This document shows positions 33,101 to 35,127 of a stretch of DNA of 35,127 bases, in pieces. Every line of letters starts with the position of its first letter. The first letter of the stretch is position 1. A model generated the notes under the pieces. That model saw only the letters and a program-made list of their open reading frames with translations, made no database searches and was not told the DNA's origin. The position numbers were made by a program, and so were the translations under genes. Source of the DNA: Candidatus Zipacnadia bacterium (lineage in GTDB: Bacteria; Armatimonadota; Zipacnadia; Zipacnadales; UBA5352); the NCBI GenBank assembly GCA_029821265.1, contig JALGTR010000009.1, positions 1 to 35,127 of the forward strand. Direction: 5' to 3'.

Positions 33101-33877
33101 ATGAAGGTCGTGCTACTTGTCGGCGGTAAGGGCATCCGGCTTGCTGGCGAGGATGCGCCGCTGCCCAAGGCCCTCTTTCGTATCGGCAACCAGCCGATCG
33201 TCTACCACATCATGAGGGGTTTCGCCGAGGCGGGCTTTCGCAGCTTCCTGCTGACACTGGGCTACCGCGGTGAGCAGATCGTCGACTACTTCCTGCACAA
33301 ATGGCCGTATCTGCACAGCGATCTGCGGCTGCGCATCGACAGGGACAACGCCACGCCGAGGGTGGACCGGCTGGGCGACGCTGATGAGGACTGGGATGTG
33401 TTGCTGGCCCGGACCGGCCTCGAGGCGCCGACCGGGGAGCGGATCCGGCGGGTGCGCGAGTACCTGGCCTCCGACGATCTCTTCATCGTCACCTATGGCG
33501 ACGGCCTGTCGGATCTGGATCCGCGCGAGCTGGTGACCTTCCACCGCGAGCACGGCCGGGCCGGAACGGTGACGGTCATCCGCGCCCACTCGCAGTTCGG
33601 CCACGTGGCGTTCGACGATGACCATACGGTCAGCAGGCTCGATGAGAAGCCGCTGCTTCCCGGATGGGTCAACGGGGGGTTCTTCGTGTTCGACCAGCGG
33701 CTCTTCGACTATCTTGAGCCCGGCGATTCGCTCGAGACCGACTGCCTGCCCCGGATGATCGAGGACGGCCAGCTCATGGCGCGGCCGTGGGATGGCTTCT
33801 GGGCGTGTATGGACACTTACAAGGACGGGCTGCAACTCAACGAGCTGTGGGCGTCGGGACAACCGCCCTGGCGCTGA
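33101..33877 (+). CDS. Sugar-1-phosphate nucleotidyltransferase, RfbF-like
   Basis: 258 residues, the length of glucose-1-phosphate cytidylyltransferase (RfbF). VGGKGIRL (residues 7-14) is the nucleotide-binding loop, with Ile where GGxGTRL has Thr; PLPKAL supplies the conserved Lys. ARTGLEAPTGERIRRVREYL, YGDGLSDLD, FHREHGRAGTVTVIR, VNGGFFVF and FWACMDT follow in the same order as RfbF. It makes a nucleotide sugar (CDP-glucose by family). The ATG at 33101 follows GGGGAGAG by about 6 bases. The next gene is an RfbG-like dehydratase, the usual partner. Nucleotide specificity is inferred. Confidence 0.86.
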   Translation: MKVVLLVGGKGIRLAGEDAPLPKALFRIGNQPIVYHIMRGFAEAGFRSFLLTLGYRGEQIVDYFLHKWPYLHSDLRLRIDRDNATPRVDRLGDADEDWDVLLARTGLEAPTGERIRRVREYLASDDLFIVTYGDGLSDLDPRELVTFHREHGRAGTVTVIRAHSQFGHVAFDDDHTVSRLDEKPLLPGWVNGGFFVFDQRLFDYLEPGDSLETDCLPRMIEDGQLMARPWDGFWACMDTYKDGLQLNELWASGQPPWR

Positions 33878-33944
33878 CGCCGATCGGGTGAACTGAGGCT
33901 GCCCAACGCACGTCCTCAGACCATAGACATATGAGGAGACCGTG

Positions 33945-34937
33945 ATGGCCGAAGTGGCGGGAACCAAGGTTATCGTGACAGGAGCGCACGGCTTCGTCGC
34001 CGGACATCTGATCGAGCGGCTCGTCGAGCTGGGCGCGACCGTCGTGGGCGTTGACCTCTGGGCGCTGCGCCAGTCCTACCTGAGCATGTCCGAGGCGATG
34101 CGTGGCACCGACCTGGTCGAGGCAGACATCGCGAATCTCGAGCAGATGCAGCAGCTCTTCGACGACCACCAGCCCGATGTGGTGATGCACCTTGCGGCGC
34201 AGGCGGATGTGACGCGGGCCCTGGCGAACCCGCTGGGGACCTTCGAGGCGAACGTGAGGGGCACGTACATTCTGCTCGAGTGCGCCCGGCGCTGCTGGGA
34301 GGACTCCGATCGGCCGCATGCAATGGTGGTGGCGTCATCAGATAAGGCCTACGGCACCCGCCGTTTTCTGCCGTACCGCGAGGACGATGAGCTCGCGGGG
34401 ATGTACCCGTACGATGTCTCCAAGGCCTGCGCGGACATGATCGCGCGCGGCTACTATGAGGCGTGGGCGATGCCCACCGTGGTGGTGCGCTGCGCGAACA
34501 TCTACGGACCGGGTGACCTGAACTTCAACCGTATCGTGCCGGGCACGCTCCGCTCGCTCCTGCACGGTGAGAGGCCGATCATCCGCTCGGACGGCACCCC
34601 GATGCGCGATTACATGTACGTGACCGACGCGGTCGAGGGCTACGTGCGGGTGATGGCCGCGGCGCTGAACGGTGAGCATCTCGGCGAGGCCTTCAACTTC
34701 GGGACAGAGGAGCCGGTGAGTGTGCTGCAGGTCTTCGAGGAGATGGTTGAGGTCGCCGGACGTCCGGATCTGAGCCCCGAGATCCAGGGCGAGGCCCCGA
34801 AGGAGCTCTCGGACCAGTACATCTCCGCGCACAAGGCCAGGCGGTTGCTCGGCTGGAAACCGAGCCTCAGTCGGATCGAGGGCCTGACGCGGACCTTCGA
34901 GTGGTATCGCGACAACCTTGCAGAGATCGAGAGCTGA
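33945..34937 (+). CDS. NAD-dependent sugar-nucleotide 4,6-dehydratase, RfbG-like
   Basis: 330 residues of the extended SDR family. VTGAHGFVAGHL is the NAD-binding GxxGxxG-type loop. The catalytic set is visible: the SSD of VVASSDKAYG and Y-x-x-x-K in YPYDVSK. TFEANVRGTYILLE, CANIYGPGDLNFNRIVPGTLRSLLHGERP and IRSDGTPMRDYMYV closely match CDP-glucose 4,6-dehydratase (RfbG), which makes CDP-4-keto-6-deoxyglucose for surface glycans. The ATG at 33945 is used because AGGAG is 7 bases upstream; the adjacent GTG at 33942 is possible. The gene follows the RfbF-like gene by 67 bases, so co-transcription is likely. Confidence 0.88.
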   Translation: MAEVAGTKVIVTGAHGFVAGHLIERLVELGATVVGVDLWALRQSYLSMSEAMRGTDLVEADIANLEQMQQLFDDHQPDVVMHLAAQADVTRALANPLGTFEANVRGTYILLECARRCWEDSDRPHAMVVASSDKAYGTRRFLPYREDDELAGMYPYDVSKACADMIARGYYEAWAMPTVVVRCANIYGPGDLNFNRIVPGTLRSLLHGERPIIRSDGTPMRDYMYVTDAVEGYVRVMAAALNGEHLGEAFNFGTEEPVSVLQVFEEMVEVAGRPDLSPEIQGEAPKELSDQYISAHKARRLLGWKPSLSRIEGLTRTFEWYRDNLAEIES

Positions 34938-35001
34938 CTGGGGCAAAGGTGCTCTCTGACGGATCGGCCCGTGGTGCAGCCTACCCTGCCGAATGCGCAG
35001 C

Positions 35002-35127
35002 TTACCGCGCCGTCGCGTGGTAGGTGACGCCGGAGTCATACAGTTCGCGTCGGCCCGCAAAGGGCCCGTTCAGAACAATCGAGTCCTGTTGTGCGTATGA
35101 TAGCGCCTCAATGAGCTGCCCGACCGA
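35002..35127 (-). CDS. C-terminal end of a minus-strand protein, truncated by the window edge
   Basis: A reading frame on the minus strand is open from the right edge (35127) to a stop at 35002-35004, with no internal stop in 41 codons. The encoded fragment ends in ALSYAQQDSIVLNGPFAG followed by RRELYDSGVTYHATAR, which reads like a compositionally normal protein C-terminus. It is too short to identify a family. It would be convergent with the RfbG-like gene. No start is visible because the gene begins outside the window. Confidence 0.5.
   Translation of the reverse strand, partial: SVGQLIEALSYAQQDSIVLNGPFAGRRELYDSGVTYHATAR

Noticed and set aside
34338-35060. Minus-strand frame of 240 codons opposite the RfbG-like gene
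   Set aside because: It overlaps a clear dehydratase and is compositionally unusual. The shorter frame ending at 35002 in a different register is the better candidate.
1-35127. CRISPR arrays, insertion sequences, tRNA or rRNA genes
   Set aside because: I saw no regularly spaced repeats, inverted-repeat-bounded transposase genes or conserved RNA gene cores; small RNAs could be missed by eye.

Overview
This is a GC-rich, gene-dense bacterial segment of about 35 kb with 25 real or probable genes on both strands and no rRNA, tRNA, CRISPR array, insertion sequence or phage gene that I can see. The cell envelope appears Gram-negative-like (many signal peptides, a LapA-type membrane protein, surface-sugar genes). 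The mix of TPR and PQQ-propeller exported proteins, a sulfatase, Asp-box propeller, xylose-isomerase-like TIM barrels, Gfo/Idh oxidoreductases and DUF3604/PHP proteins is common in uncultured, polysaccharide-degrading phyla (Armatimonadota, Hydrogenedentota, Planctomycetota and similar). I cannot fix the phylum from sequence alone; Armatimonadota is only a guess.

Layout. (1) 1-920: the 3' part of a sialidase-like Asp-box propeller gene. (2) 1107-6860: a well bounded transcription unit. A consensus sigma70-type promoter (TTGACA, 18-base spacer, TATAAT) precedes an exported TPR protein, a catalytically dead M16 peptidase homologue, an exported PQQ-type propeller with a Met/Gly/Pro tract, and a LapA-domain membrane protein; a strong intrinsic terminator follows. 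(3) 6906-12970: dprA, topA and a membrane protein with an embedded spermidine-synthase-like fold. (4) 13057-13635: an unknown protein, convergent with a minus-strand operon (17124 down to 13638) of holB, a membrane protein, an alpha/beta hydrolase and a TIM-barrel isomerase, tightly coupled at their ends.

(5) 17499-27322: an accessory metabolic region. It holds a second TIM-barrel isomerase, a remnant of a MASE3 sensor, a small membrane protein, a YfcE-type phosphodiesterase, a divergent pair of PHP-type metal-dependent hydrolases (one DUF3604), and a co-directional sulfatase, exported glycosidase-like protein and Gfo/Idh oxidoreductase. No transporter or regulator is visible, so the substrate is unknown. 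(6) 27364-30789: a very large exported protein combining Ig-like segments, an HExxH zincin core and a FecR-like domain. Divergent from it is a SRPBCC protein with a clear promoter. (7) 31501-34937: a DUF2142 polytopic membrane protein, then a sugar-nucleotide pair (RfbF-like nucleotidyltransferase and RfbG-like 4,6-dehydratase) that looks like the edge of a surface-polysaccharide locus. (8) 35002-35127: the C-terminal end of a minus-strand gene cut by the window edge.

The points most worth a second look are the zincin/FecR giant, the glycosidase-like protein that seems to have lost its acid/base Glu, the dead M16 protein inside an envelope operon, and the MASE3 relic whose structure suggests an internal deletion between two similar segments. 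Nothing here is a clear new defence or mobile system.
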